Part shown: positions 49,856-57,686 of the stretch, in pieces | How the letters are laid out: each line of letters opens with the position of its first letter | How positions within the stretch are numbered: position 1 is the first letter of the stretch | Source: an uncultured Collinsella sp. | Lineage (GTDB): Bacteria; Actinomycetota; Coriobacteriia; Coriobacteriales; Coriobacteriaceae | Direction of reading: 5' to 3' | NCBI GenBank assembly: GCA_958427145.1 | Contig: CAUAAZ010000005.1 | Location: 1-64,000, forward strand | Length of the DNA stretch: 64,000 nt | Program-made: the position numbers and the translations under genes | The notes under the pieces: model-generated | The model's input: the letters and a program-made list of their open reading frames with translations, nothing else | Database searches by the model: none | What the model was told of the DNA's origin: nothing

Positions 49856-49975
49856 GAGCGTGGATTATCGGATGAACGAACGTGGATAATCTGCCACTTT
49901 GGCCATGGGGACACGCCAAAAGTGGCAGATTATCCACGCTCGATTTCAAACGGAAGAAAATCCACGCTCGATTTT
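49856..49975. repeat. Long hairpin with GAGCGTGGAT repeats
   Basis: The stem CGTGGATAATCTGCCACTTT (49881-49900) pairs with its complement ending at 49938 (one bulge), loop CATGGGGACAC. The block CCACGCTCGATTT recurs at 49933-49945 and 49961-49973, and its complement GAGCGTGGATTATC is at 49856-49869. The rest of the spacer to 50206 has small palindromes (ACCTATATATAGGT near 50018; GTATCGA/TCGATAC near 50044; TAGATAC/GTATCTA near 50171-50195) and no gene. Confidence 0.65.
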
Positions 49976-50206
49976 GCCTGGGAAGAGCAATCTTCTGTCT
50001 GGGAAGCCCCGATCTCGACCTATATATAGGTGCAAATAAGCCGGTATCGAAGTTCGATACTGAAGGTGTGCTCCACTACACCAAAGTGTTACCTCGGGAA
50101 ACGTCACCTCAGTATCCAAAACCACCGTCCTTCATATCCAAACTCAACAAAACCGCAGGTCACAGCTATATAGATACGCCCGGAACCGTGTATCTAGAGG
50201 TTTTCG

Positions 50207-50236
50207 TTGACAGCCCCCAAGGTTGCATCGTATTAT
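50207..50236 (+). promoter_or_regulatory. Promoter of the tRNA-Tyr/Thr/Met-tuf unit
   Basis: Consensus -35 TTGACA (50207-50212), 18-bp spacer, -10 TATTAT (50231-50236). A GC-rich start region (CGCGGGGGCGG) follows, as in stringently controlled stable-RNA promoters. Confidence 0.78.
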
Positions 50237-50298
50237 CTTTTTCGTTCGCGGGGGCGGCGGTCCAAAAGACCAAAGGACCTGCGGATACTTGAACGATT

Positions 50299-50380
50299 GG
50301 GAGTTTGCCCGAGTGGTTAATGGGGACGGGCTGTAAACCCGTTGGCTCTGCCTACATAGGTTCGAATCCTATAGCTCCCA
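50299..50380 (+). tRNA. tRNA-Tyr (anticodon GTA)
   Basis: Class-II tRNA with a long variable arm. Acceptor GGGAGTT/AGCTCCC, anticodon loop CTGTAAA, T-arm TTCGAAT. The end reads A then CCC, so the CCA is not encoded. Confidence 0.93.
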
Positions 50381-50390
50381 CCCGTCAAGT

Positions 50391-50466
50391 GCCTGTATAG
50401 CTCAGTCGGTAGAGCACTTCGTTGGTAACGAAGAGGTCACCAGTTCAAGTCTGGTTGCAGGCTCCA
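50391..50466 (+). tRNA. tRNA-Thr (anticodon GGT)
   Basis: Acceptor GCCTGTA/TGCAGGC, anticodon stem CTTCG/CGAAG with loop TTGGTAA, T-loop TTCAAGT. Encoded T-CCA. Confidence 0.94.
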
Positions 50467-50469
50467 TCC

Positions 50470-50546
50470 GGCGGTGTAGCTCAGTTGGTTAGAGCACACG
50501 GTTCATACCCGTGGCGTCACTGGTTCGAATCCAGTCACCGCTACCA
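50470..50546 (+). tRNA. tRNA-Met (anticodon CAT, elongator type)
   Basis: Acceptor GGCGGTG/CACCGCT with a first-pair G-T, anticodon stem CACGG/CCGTG with loop TTCATAC, encoded A-CCA. The initiator features (GGG/CCC anticodon stem, C1-A72) are absent, so it is read as elongator Met. Confidence 0.92.
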
Positions 50547-50642
50547 TAGGTAACACGGTGGCTTCTCAATAGTATGTTGAGAGGCCACTATGGTATAAAG
50601 GCAAAGTCCCGTCCGGGGACGACCTGTTTAGAGGAGGGCTTT

Positions 50643-51833
50643 ATGGCCAAAGAGAAGTTTGAGCGCACTAAGCCGCATGTTAACATCGGCACCATTGGTC
50701 ACGTCGACCACGGCAAGACCACGCTGACCGCCGCCATCACCAAGGTTCTCTCTGAGACCGAGGGCTGCAAGGCTGACTTCACTGCGTTCGAGAACATCGA
50801 CAAGGCTCCCGAGGAGCGCGAGCGCGGCATTACGATCTCCGTCTCCCACGTCGAGTACGAGACTGCTGCCCGTCACTACGCTCACGTTGACTGCCCGGGC
50901 CACGCTGACTACGTCAAGAACATGATCTCTGGCGCTGCTCAGATGGACGGCGCTATCCTGGTCATCGCTGCTACCGACGGCCCCATGGCTCAGACCCGCG
51001 AGCACATCCTGCTCGCCCGTCAGGTCGGCGTTCCCTACATCGTCGTCTTCCTGAACAAGTGCGACATGGTCGACGATGACGAGCTCATCGACCTCGTCGA
51101 GATGGAGACCCGTGAGCTCCTCTCCGAGTACGATTTCCCCGGCGACGACATCCCCGTCATCCGTGGTTCCGCTCTGGGCGCTCTCGAGGGCGACGCCAAG
51201 TGGATGGACGCTATCCGCGAGCTCATGAAGGCCGTCGACGAGTACATCCCGACGCCTGCTCGTAACAACGACCTTCCGTTCCTGATGGCCGTTGAGGACG
51301 TTATGACCATCTCCGGCCGTGGTACCGTTGCTACCGGCCGTGTCGAGCGCGGTGAGCTCAAGCTCAACGAGCCCGTCGAGATCGTCGGCATCAAGGATAC
51401 CCAGAACACCGTCGTTACCGGTATCGAGATGTTCCGTAAGTCCATGGACTTCTGCGAGGCTGGCGACAACGTCGGTCTGCTGCTCCGCGGCATCAAGCGC
51501 GAGGACATCGAGCGCGGCCAGGTTCTCTGCAAGCCCGGTTCGGTTACCCCGCACACCAAGTTCACCGGCGAGATCTACGTTCTGACCAAGGAGGAGGGCG
51601 GCCGTCACACCCCGTTCTTCGATGGTTATCGTCCTCAGTTCTACTTCCGTACCACCGACGTTACCGGTACGGTCAAGCTCCCCGAGGGCACCGAGATGGC
51701 TATGCCTGGTGACCACATCACCATCGAGGGCGACCTCATCCACCCGATCGCCATGGAGGAGGGCCTGCGCTTCGCTATCCGCGAGGGTGGCCACACCGTC
51801 GGTTCGGGCATCGTCTCCACGATCATTGAGTAA
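50643..51833 (+). CDS. tuf: Elongation factor Tu
   Basis: GTPase that delivers aminoacyl-tRNA to the ribosome. The 396-residue protein has G1 GHVDHGKT, the switch-I RGITI, DCPGHADY, NKCDM and the domain-3 ending GHTVGSGIVSTI. The start at 50643 (MAKEKFERTKPH) follows AGGAGG. It is in the tRNA-Tyr/Thr/Met unit and not beside fusA or rpsL. Codons are strongly biased to CC/GC-ending forms, in line with high expression. A strong terminator follows. Confidence 0.98.
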   Translation: MAKEKFERTKPHVNIGTIGHVDHGKTTLTAAITKVLSETEGCKADFTAFENIDKAPEERERGITISVSHVEYETAARHYAHVDCPGHADYVKNMISGAAQMDGAILVIAATDGPMAQTREHILLARQVGVPYIVVFLNKCDMVDDDELIDLVEMETRELLSEYDFPGDDIPVIRGSALGALEGDAKWMDAIRELMKAVDEYIPTPARNNDLPFLMAVEDVMTISGRGTVATGRVERGELKLNEPVEIVGIKDTQNTVVTGIEMFRKSMDFCEAGDNVGLLLRGIKREDIERGQVLCKPGSVTPHTKFTGEIYVLTKEEGGRHTPFFDGYRPQFYFRTTDVTGTVKLPEGTEMAMPGDHITIEGDLIHPIAMEEGLRFAIREGGHTVGSGIVSTIIE

Positions 51834-51860
51834 ATTAGCTCTTTGATATAGCTGACTTAG

Positions 51861-51895
51861 AGAACCCGGCACTTATAGGGGTGCCGGGTTCTTTT
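51861..51895 (+). terminator. tuf terminator
   Basis: Perfect 12-bp AGAACCCGGCAC/GTGCCGGGTTCT with TTTT. Confidence 0.93.
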
Positions 51896-52037
51896 CTGCA
51901 ATGGATATTGAGCCGTTGCTGGTGTCGAGAGGATTGATAATGGTCCTGGATGCACCGTCGATTAGATCTCGATGGCTTCATTGATGTGTTCCAAATATGA
52001 ATGGATCCACCGAGAACCAATTGACTCGAGGTTTTCA

Positions 52038-52065
52038 TTGACAGCACTTACGTGGAGCTGATAAA
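52038..52065 (+). promoter_or_regulatory. rpmG promoter
   Basis: TTGACA (52038-52043), 16-bp spacer, GATAAA (52060-52065). The spacer from the tuf terminator to here shows no gene. Confidence 0.5.
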
Positions 52066-52112
52066 GTAACAACTCGTGCCCGTACGGGGCGGAAATGAAA
52101 GGTTCAGGATAC

Positions 52113-52262
52113 ATGCGTACTCTAGTTACTCTTGCGTGCACTGAGTGCAAGCGCCGCAACTATACGACCACCAAGAACAAGTCGACCATGCCTGATCGTA
52201 TGGAGATCAAGAAGTATTGCCCCTGGTGCCGTCACCACACGCTGCACAAAGAGACTCGCTAG
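52113..52262 (+). CDS. rpmG: 50S ribosomal protein bL33 (zinc-ribbon form)
   Basis: A 49-residue ribosomal protein beginning MRTLVTLACTECKRRNYTTT. Two CxxC pairs (Cys9/Cys12 in ACTEC and the YCPWC pair near residues 35-38) form the Zn-binding C+ version. AAAGG lies upstream. It is followed by tRNA-Trp, secE and nusG, the standard order rpmG-tRNA-Trp-secE-nusG-rplK-rplA. Confidence 0.95.
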   Translation: MRTLVTLACTECKRRNYTTTKNKSTMPDRMEIKKYCPWCRHHTLHKETR

Positions 52263-52275
52263 TCTCTAGTCACAT

Positions 52276-52351
52276 ACGCCAGTAGTTCAATTGGTAGAGC
52301 ATCGGTCTCCAAAACCGAGTGTTGAGGGTTCGAGTCCTTCCTGGCGTGCCA
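52276..52351 (+). tRNA. tRNA-Trp (anticodon CCA)
   Basis: Acceptor ACGCCAG/CTGGCGT, anticodon stem TCGGT/ACCGA with loop CTCCAAA, T-loop TTCGAGT. Encoded G-CCA. Confidence 0.95.
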
Positions 52352-52360
52352 GTCATTATT

Positions 52361-52390
52361 CCGTAAGCTCCCACTTGGGGGCTTACGGTT
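52361..52390 (+). terminator. Hairpin after tRNA-Trp
   Basis: CCGTAAGC/GCTTACGG, with CCC/GGG further in, followed by TTTAC. It may separate the tRNA from secE. Confidence 0.7.
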
Positions 52391-52427
52391 TACTCATGTA
52401 TAAGCGCATTGCGCGGAGGTAACCCAA

Positions 52428-52766
52428 ATGGCCAACAAGAAGAACAAGAAGAAGGCTCAGCAGCCGGCACCTGCCAACAAAGCTGCCGCCAACTCCAAGG
52501 TTGAGGCCAAGAAGGCCGTTGCCAAGAAGAACGAGAAGGCTGCGAAGTCCAAGAAGAACGAGAAGCCTGGTTTCTTCGCCCGTACCAAGAAGTATTTCGC
52601 TTCGGTCAAGTCCGAGATGAAGCGTGTCACGTGGCCCGATAAGAAGGAGCTCGTGAACTACTCGGTCGTCGTTTGCGCTTCTCTGATCGTCGTCGGCGTC
52701 GTCATCGCTCTGCTCGATGCTGGCTTTGGCGAGGCTCTTGCTCTGTTCTCTGGATTGAGGGGCTAA
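52428..52766 (+). CDS. secE: Preprotein translocase subunit SecE
   Basis: Essential SecYEG subunit. The 112-residue protein has a Lys/Ala-rich N-terminal extension of about 50 residues, then the amphipathic SVKSEMKRVTWPDKKELVNY. One membrane helix follows (VVVCASLIVVGVVIALLDAG). The extended basic tail is much longer than in short Gram-positive SecE. GGAGGT precedes the ATG. nusG starts 3 bp downstream. Confidence 0.94.
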   Translation: MANKKNKKKAQQPAPANKAAANSKVEAKKAVAKKNEKAAKSKKNEKPGFFARTKKYFASVKSEMKRVTWPDKKELVNYSVVVCASLIVVGVVIALLDAGFGEALALFSGLRG

Positions 52767-52769
52767 ACC

Positions 52770-53306
52770 ATGTCTAAGCGTTGGTACGTCGTTCACACTT
52801 ACTCTGGATACGAGAACCGCGTTAAGTCCGATCTCGAGCATCGCATCGAGACTATGGGCATGCAGGACCGTATCTTTGATATCGAGATTCCTATGGAGCG
52901 CGTCACCGAGATTAAAGAGGGTGGCAAGCGTGAGACCAAGGATTCCAAGATCTTCCCGGGTTATGTCCTGGTCCGCATGGAGATGGATGACGATGCTTGG
53001 ACGTGTGTTCGTAACACGCCCGGCGTCACCGGTTTCCTAGGCGGCAACGGCAAGCCCGCTCCGCTTTCCCGCGACGAGTACAACAAGATGACTCGTCGTC
53101 CCGGTAAGGGCGATTCGCCCAAGCGCACCTCGGTTGATATTGAGGTCGGTACGTCCGTCCGCGTCACCGATGGCCCGCTTACCGACTTTGATGGCAAGGT
53201 CTCCGAGGTTAACACCGAGGCTGGCAAGCTCAAGGTCACGCTGATGATCTTTGGCCGCGAGACGCCGGTCGAGCTCGACTTTAACCAGGTCGCTGTCATC
53301 GCTTAA
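52770..53306 (+). CDS. nusG: Transcription termination/antitermination protein NusG
   Basis: RNA-polymerase-binding elongation factor. The 178-residue protein has the NGN domain (WYVVHTYSGYENRVKSDLEH; FPGYVLVRMEMD; NTPGVTGFLGG) and a C-terminal KOW domain (GTSVRVTDGPLTDFDGKVSEV). The order secE-nusG-rplK-rplA is standard. Confidence 0.96.
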   Translation: MSKRWYVVHTYSGYENRVKSDLEHRIETMGMQDRIFDIEIPMERVTEIKEGGKRETKDSKIFPGYVLVRMEMDDDAWTCVRNTPGVTGFLGGNGKPAPLSRDEYNKMTRRPGKGDSPKRTSVDIEVGTSVRVTDGPLTDFDGKVSEVNTEAGKLKVTLMIFGRETPVELDFNQVAVIA

Positions 53307-53426
53307 GTTTTCGTCCGTTCGCGCGAGCGTGCTTCTTCTGTGACTGCTCATCTCAGGAGTGCTTCTAACACGTGCGTGCTTACGATATAGCAAGTACTTC
53401 ACACTCGTGATTCGAAAGGAATGACC

Positions 53427-53855
53427 ATGGCTGAGAAGAAGGTTGCCAACGTCATTAAGCTCCAGATTCCTGCTGGTGCAGCTAACCCCGCTCCTCCCGT
53501 CGGCCCCGCCCTGGGCGCTGCTGGCGTGAACATCATGCAGTTCTGCCAGGCCTTTAACGCCGAGACGCAGGACAAGAAGGGCGACATCATCCCCGTTGAG
53601 ATCTCTGTCTACGAGGACAAGTCCTTCTCCTTCATCACCAAGACCCCGCCGGCGGCTCACCTCATCAAGAAGGAGCTGAACCTCAAGTCTGGTTCCGCTA
53701 AGCCCCAGGCCGACAAGGTTGGTCAGCTCTCCCAGGAGCAGCTCACCAAGATCGCCGAGATCAAGATGCCGGACCTCAATGCCAACGACATTGACGCCGC
53801 CAAGAAGATCATCGCCGGTACCGCCCGTTCCATGGGTGTCACCATCGCTGAGTAG
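53427..53855 (+). CDS. rplK: 50S ribosomal protein uL11
   Basis: GTPase-centre ribosomal protein of 142 residues. It begins MAEKKVANVIKLQIPAGAAN, with PPVGPALGAAGVNIMQFCQ and the RNA-binding C-terminal part (AKKIIAGTARSMGVTI). The start at 53427 is taken over ATG 53421, since it gives the family N terminus; GAAAGGA lies before it. The 120-bp nusG-rplK spacer shows a TACGATATAG that might be a weak promoter. Confidence 0.96.
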   Translation: MAEKKVANVIKLQIPAGAANPAPPVGPALGAAGVNIMQFCQAFNAETQDKKGDIIPVEISVYEDKSFSFITKTPPAAHLIKKELNLKSGSAKPQADKVGQLSQEQLTKIAEIKMPDLNANDIDAAKKIIAGTARSMGVTIAE

Positions 53856-53972
53856 CGATTTCTTATGGTAACAACGGATGCTCCGACCGGGGTGCCCGTT
53901 AAATGTGTGCAATAGGGCACACGATACGATGTGGGAGGGCTCACGCCCGTTTAACCACAGGAGGTAATGCAC

Positions 53973-54680
53973 ATGGCTAAGCATGGTAAGAGCTATAACG
54001 CCGCTGCCGAGAAGATCGACCGCGCCACGCTCTACACCCCCCTTCAGGCTGCCAAGCTCATCAAGGAGCTCGACACCGCCAAGTTCGACGAGACCGTCGA
54101 GGCCCACTTCCGTCTGGGCATCGATACTCGTAAGGCTGACCAGAACATCCGTGGTTCCATCTCCCTGCCCCACGGCACCGGCAAGACCGTTCGTGTTGCC
54201 GTCTTCGCCGAGGGCGAGAAGGCCCGCGAGGCTGAGGCTGCCGGCGCCGACATCATCGGTTCCGACGAGCTCGTCGCCCAGATTCAGAAGGGCGAGATCA
54301 ACTTCGACGCCGCTATCGCTACGCCGAACATGATGGCCAAGGTTGGCCGCATCGGTAAGATCCTTGGTCCCCGTGGCCTCATGCCGAACCCCAAGCTCGG
54401 CACTGTGACCATGGACGTCGCCAAGATGGTCTCCGAGCTCAAGGCTGGCCGCGTTGAGTACCGCGCCGACCGCTACGGCATCTGCCACGTGCCCCTGGGC
54501 AAGAAGTCCTTCTCTGAGCAGCAGCTCGTCGAGAACTACGCTGCCCTGTACACCGAGATCCTGCGCGTCAAGCCCTCTTCTGCTAAGGGCAAGTATGTCA
54601 AGTCCATCTCCGTGTCTTCCACCATGGGCCCTGGCGTCAAGGTCGATCCCGCTGTCCAGCGTGACTTCCTGGCTGAGTAA
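53973..54680 (+). CDS. rplA: 50S ribosomal protein uL1
   Basis: L1-stalk protein of 235 residues, often an autorepressor of its own mRNA. It has KTVRVAVFAEGEKAREAEAA, GKILGPRGLMPNPKLGTVT and the KANIG-like end replaced by YTEILRVKPSSAKGKYVKS. The start at 53973 follows ACAGGAGG; ATG 53967 would add two residues. The 117-bp leader has hairpins (GTGTG/CACAC; GTGGG/CCAC) where L1 could bind. rplJ-rplL do not follow; a terminator comes next. Confidence 0.95.
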   Translation: MAKHGKSYNAAAEKIDRATLYTPLQAAKLIKELDTAKFDETVEAHFRLGIDTRKADQNIRGSISLPHGTGKTVRVAVFAEGEKAREAEAAGADIIGSDELVAQIQKGEINFDAAIATPNMMAKVGRIGKILGPRGLMPNPKLGTVTMDVAKMVSELKAGRVEYRADRYGICHVPLGKKSFSEQQLVENYAALYTEILRVKPSSAKGKYVKSISVSSTMGPGVKVDPAVQRDFLAE

Positions 54681-54716
54681 CTAACAGTTACTGCCTGAGC
54701 AAAGCAAGCATTGCTA

Positions 54717-54755
54717 AAGAAACCCGGTTCTGCCCCGTGCAGGACCGGGTTTCTT
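54717..54755 (+). terminator. rplKA terminator
   Basis: Perfect 12-bp AAGAAACCCGGT/ACCGGGTTTCTT around a 15-nt loop. Confidence 0.85.
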
Positions 54756-54766
54756 GCTATCTCGGG

Positions 54767-54811
54767 TCAAAACCACCACAAAGGGGACAGGCACCTTTGT
54801 GGTGGTTTTGA
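54767..54811 (+). repeat. GGGACAG-loop hairpin, copy C
   Basis: Perfect 17-bp arms TCAAAACCACCACAAAG and CTTTGTGGTGGTTTTGA around GGGACAGGCAC. It lies 12 bp after the rplKA terminator. Confidence 0.8.
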
Positions 54812-54851
54812 CACTTTGGCGTCAATGTTATGGCATCGCAGCGAGCCGGTT

Positions 54852-54938
54852 CCAAGTGCCCCAGGTCGCCCCGAAAGAGGAGCGACGCGTACTTTTGGTA
54901 CGCGAGCGACGTTTTGAGGGGCGAGATGGGGTGCTTGG
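54852..54938. repeat. Nested hairpin
   Basis: Outer arms 54852-54872 (CCAAGTGCCCC...) and 54918-54938 (...GGGGTGCTTGG), with two mismatches and G-T pairs. Inner perfect CGCGTAC/GTACGCG (54886-54904). Same two-tier build as the palindrome after groEL. Confidence 0.6.
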
Positions 54939-54968
54939 GGCCGGCGCAGCGTCAAGCCTTAAAGGTGG

Positions 54969-55679
54969 TTACCAGGGGGTTCTTGCGGTTGAGGACTCGA
55001 TGGCTTCGTGGCGTTTGAGCTCGCGGCGCATGGTTTGTGAGTTGAGCCAGGCTGCTTGCCAGCCGCGGATGGGGTAGTGCGTCTGGTCGAGCTCAAACTG
55101 CGTATAGCCGCAGGCGTTGATGATCGTCGTTCCACACACATGCTGACGCTCGCGCTGAAAATCGCAACCGTAGCTTTGGTGCACATGTCCGTGCACCATG
55201 TAGTCGGGATTCCAGGATTCGAGTGCTGTGTTAAAGCATTCGAATCCTCGATGCGGCAGATCGTCCAGATCACCCATACCGGCGGCGGGTGCATGGGTAA
55301 GCAGAATGTCGCACCCGCCGACCATCCTAACCTTACGCGACAGCTTACGCATGCGCTTGGACATCTCGCGTTCGGTGTACATGTTGGCGCCGTCGCGATA
55401 ACGCATGGACCCGCCAAGGCCCGCAATGCGAATCCCTCGGTACGTGTACACGCTGTCTTCCACGCAGATGCATCCGCCCGGTGCATGACGTGCGTAGCGG
55501 TCATCGTGATTGCCGCGCACGTAGATGAGCGGTTTGTTGATGACCGTAACCAAAAACTCAAGATAGTCCGGGTCCAGATCGCCGGCGGACAAAATCAGGT
55601 CGACTCCCTCAAAGCGTTCCTTGCGAAAGCACTCCCAAAGGCATCGTTCTTCGGTATCGGCTATGGCAAGGATTTTCAT
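54969..55679 (-). CDS. Calcineurin-like metallophosphoesterase
   Basis: A 236-residue cytoplasmic phosphoesterase. Metal-binding blocks are IADTEE (residue 8), SAGDLD (about 33), VRGNHDD (about 56), LLTHAP and MVHGHVHQ. The first block has no His after Asp (usual DxH; here DTE), so one metal ligand differs. The substrate is unknown. The ATG overlaps the upstream BMP-domain gene by 4 bp (ATGA), so the two are translated together. Confidence 0.82.
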   Translation of the reverse strand: MKILAIADTEERCLWECFRKERFEGVDLILSAGDLDPDYLEFLVTVINKPLIYVRGNHDDRYARHAPGGCICVEDSVYTYRGIRIAGLGGSMRYRDGANMYTEREMSKRMRKLSRKVRMVGGCDILLTHAPAAGMGDLDDLPHRGFECFNTALESWNPDYMVHGHVHQSYGCDFQRERQHVCGTTIINACGYTQFELDQTHYPIRGWQAAWLNSQTMRRELKRHEAIESSTARTPW

Positions 55680-57592
55680 AGGGCAGGGACTTTCGGCTCA
55701 TCGTCGAGCTGCGGAATGGTGCCTACCACGTTGTCCGCCAGCCAATTCATCTCGACAATCTGCGTGCTCGGCAGCGGAGGGAAGCCTTCGATCTGTACCA
55801 CGCCGTTCTGGCTGTGGAGCTCGCCGCCAAAGGGGTTGATGGATCCCTCAACAATGCCGTTGCGGAGCAACTGCACGAGTTTGCGCGTTTGGTAGGGTAG
55901 GCCCGGAGCGTAACGGATGTCGATAACTCCGGAGCTCATGCCATACCAGTAGTTGACAGCGCGCACTTGGTTGTCGTCGCTGGTCTCGTCCCACGTGCCG
56001 TGAAGAAGGCTGCGAACGATGAGCTCGTAGTAACGGCCCCAGTTCCATACGGGCATGGCGATGCCGGTGACTTTGCCGTCGACCAAGCGGTGAAGCCCGT
56101 AGGCCGTTGGGTCTTCGAGCGACTTTGACATGTCAGCGCCGGTCATGACGCTTACGCCTTCGCGGCACATGGCTTCGGCAAGACCACCGGCGGGAACATC
56201 GCCCCAGGTGAGGATGACCTGCGCGCGCGGGTCGAGCAGCGAGGCGCCAATCGCAAAGGCGTTGATCTCGCTGAGTGCGCCCGAGGCGAAGACCGACGCG
56301 TGGTAACCGATGCGGTGGTTGTCCGCCATGCTGGCCGCAAGGGCGCCCAGCAGAAACTTGGCCTCGTACATCTTGCCAAAGTACGAACGGACGCTTTGAT
56401 GGGGAAGGCCGATAGAGCAGTTGAGGAACCGAACCTGGGGATACTCAACGGCAGCCCTGAGCGTGTATTCCATCAGGCGGTGCGAGGTCGAGAAGATGAC
56501 GTTTGCTCCATGTTTGACAGCCGTTTCCACGGCGGCGTAGAACACATCCGGATCGTGACAGTCCTCGAACGCCTCGGTGCGCACGATACCGCCAAAGTGC
56601 TCATCGAGATACTGACGCCCTTGGTCGTGCAGGCTGTCCCAGCTCGACGTCGCACAGGGGAACTCATGGATAAAGGCGATGCGCAGGGGGTTGGCCGTCG
56701 AGTAGACGGTCTTGCCCATAAAGAAGTTGAGCACGCCAGAGGTGGACTTGGCGGGCGTCTCCTCCTCGTCGACGCTCGGTGCTTCGACAAGATCGACCTT
56801 GTCCTCGTCATTTTTGCCGGCAATGACCAGCTCGCGCCAGATCTTGCACAGGCGGTTTACGACGATATCCGTCGGCGTATCCAGCAGGCGGTCCTGGTTG
56901 TACACATTGAGGTAGACGAGCATGGCGTCGGCGGGCGTAATGTCCAGGTGATCGCCGCCTGCGCGAAGGTAGGCACGCTTAAAGAGCAGGAAAGTGTGGC
57001 GCAGGTAGTCGACCTTTTTCTGCGGCCATTTTTCGATAAGGTTCTGACCGAGCATCTTGGCGAGCGTTTCGTAGCTTCCCTCACGCGAGAACTCGATCTC
57101 GTATAGGGGGCAGACGCGCCAAAACGCGCAGAACTCGCCGTACAGGCGGCTTTCGACGGAATCCCATGTGCCGGGGTAGAGACGGGTGACCTTGGCCGAA
57201 ACCGTCGGGGCGTCTAGGAATTTGAGGACACTGACGCGTTTGTTGCCTTCTTGGACATAGAACCGATGCATGAACTCGGTGACGATGACGGGGTCGCGAT
57301 AGCCCTCGGTCACCTGGATGTCGTAGAGGTTGGACCACTTGCGGGCGAACTCGGTGCTAAACGGAAGCAGGGGCATAAAGTTACACGAAAAGGCGGACTG
57401 ACGGCCCTTGGTGACAGTGCCGACGACCATTTCGAGCGGAATATCCCGCAGGCCGACATTCTCTCGCTGACCTAAGGGGAGCTGAGCAACCAAGCTATCG
57501 AGGTCCGTAAGGTATGGATGCTCGCTTTGGCTAATGGCGCGTCGACGTCCTTGCTCGCCGCGCTTGCGTGCTTGACGATAGGCCTCTTCCAT
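55676..57592 (-). CDS. Cytosolic BMP-domain protein with ParB-like N-terminal region
   Basis: A 638-residue protein of mixed build. There is no signal peptide or lipobox: it starts with Arg/Glu-rich MEEAYRQARKRGEQGRRRAI. Around residues 98-140 is a ParB/sulfiredoxin-like patch (VIVTEFMHRFYVQEGNKRVSV, quoted in part; EGNKR is the core). From about residue 302 to 610 comes a basic-membrane-protein (BMP/PBP1) domain: LRIAFIHEFP, TEAFEDCHDPDVFYAAVETA, ANVIFSTSH and GALAASMADNHRIGYHASVF. BMP domains bind nucleosides; a cytosolic member (Bacillus Med) acts in regulation. The role is unknown. It is translationally coupled to a metallophosphoesterase. Confidence 0.68.
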   Translation of the reverse strand: MEEAYRQARKRGEQGRRRAISQSEHPYLTDLDSLVAQLPLGQRENVGLRDIPLEMVVGTVTKGRQSAFSCNFMPLLPFSTEFARKWSNLYDIQVTEGYRDPVIVTEFMHRFYVQEGNKRVSVLKFLDAPTVSAKVTRLYPGTWDSVESRLYGEFCAFWRVCPLYEIEFSREGSYETLAKMLGQNLIEKWPQKKVDYLRHTFLLFKRAYLRAGGDHLDITPADAMLVYLNVYNQDRLLDTPTDIVVNRLCKIWRELVIAGKNDEDKVDLVEAPSVDEEETPAKSTSGVLNFFMGKTVYSTANPLRIAFIHEFPCATSSWDSLHDQGRQYLDEHFGGIVRTEAFEDCHDPDVFYAAVETAVKHGANVIFSTSHRLMEYTLRAAVEYPQVRFLNCSIGLPHQSVRSYFGKMYEAKFLLGALAASMADNHRIGYHASVFASGALSEINAFAIGASLLDPRAQVILTWGDVPAGGLAEAMCREGVSVMTGADMSKSLEDPTAYGLHRLVDGKVTGIAMPVWNWGRYYELIVRSLLHGTWDETSDDNQVRAVNYWYGMSSGVIDIRYAPGLPYQTRKLVQLLRNGIVEGSINPFGGELHSQNGVVQIEGFPPLPSTQIVEMNWLADNVVGTIPQLDDEPKVPAL

Positions 57593-57647
57593 GATGTTGC
57601 TCCCTTAGTCGTTTAAACAACTATATGAACCATGGTACCACGAATGA

Positions 57648-57686
57648 AAACCACAACAAAGGTGCCTGTCCCCTTTGTTGTGGTTT
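57648..57686 (-). repeat. GGGACAG-loop hairpin, copy D
   Basis: AAACCACAACAAAGG/CCTTTGTTGTGGTTT around a TGCCTGTCC loop (plus strand). On the minus strand it starts at the mscS stop codon, carrying GGGGACAGG. Confidence 0.8.

Noticed and set aside
49882..50292. 136-codon frame upstream of tRNA-Tyr
   Set aside because: It starts in the long hairpin and runs over the TTGACA promoter. It has no ribosome site or family-like blocks.
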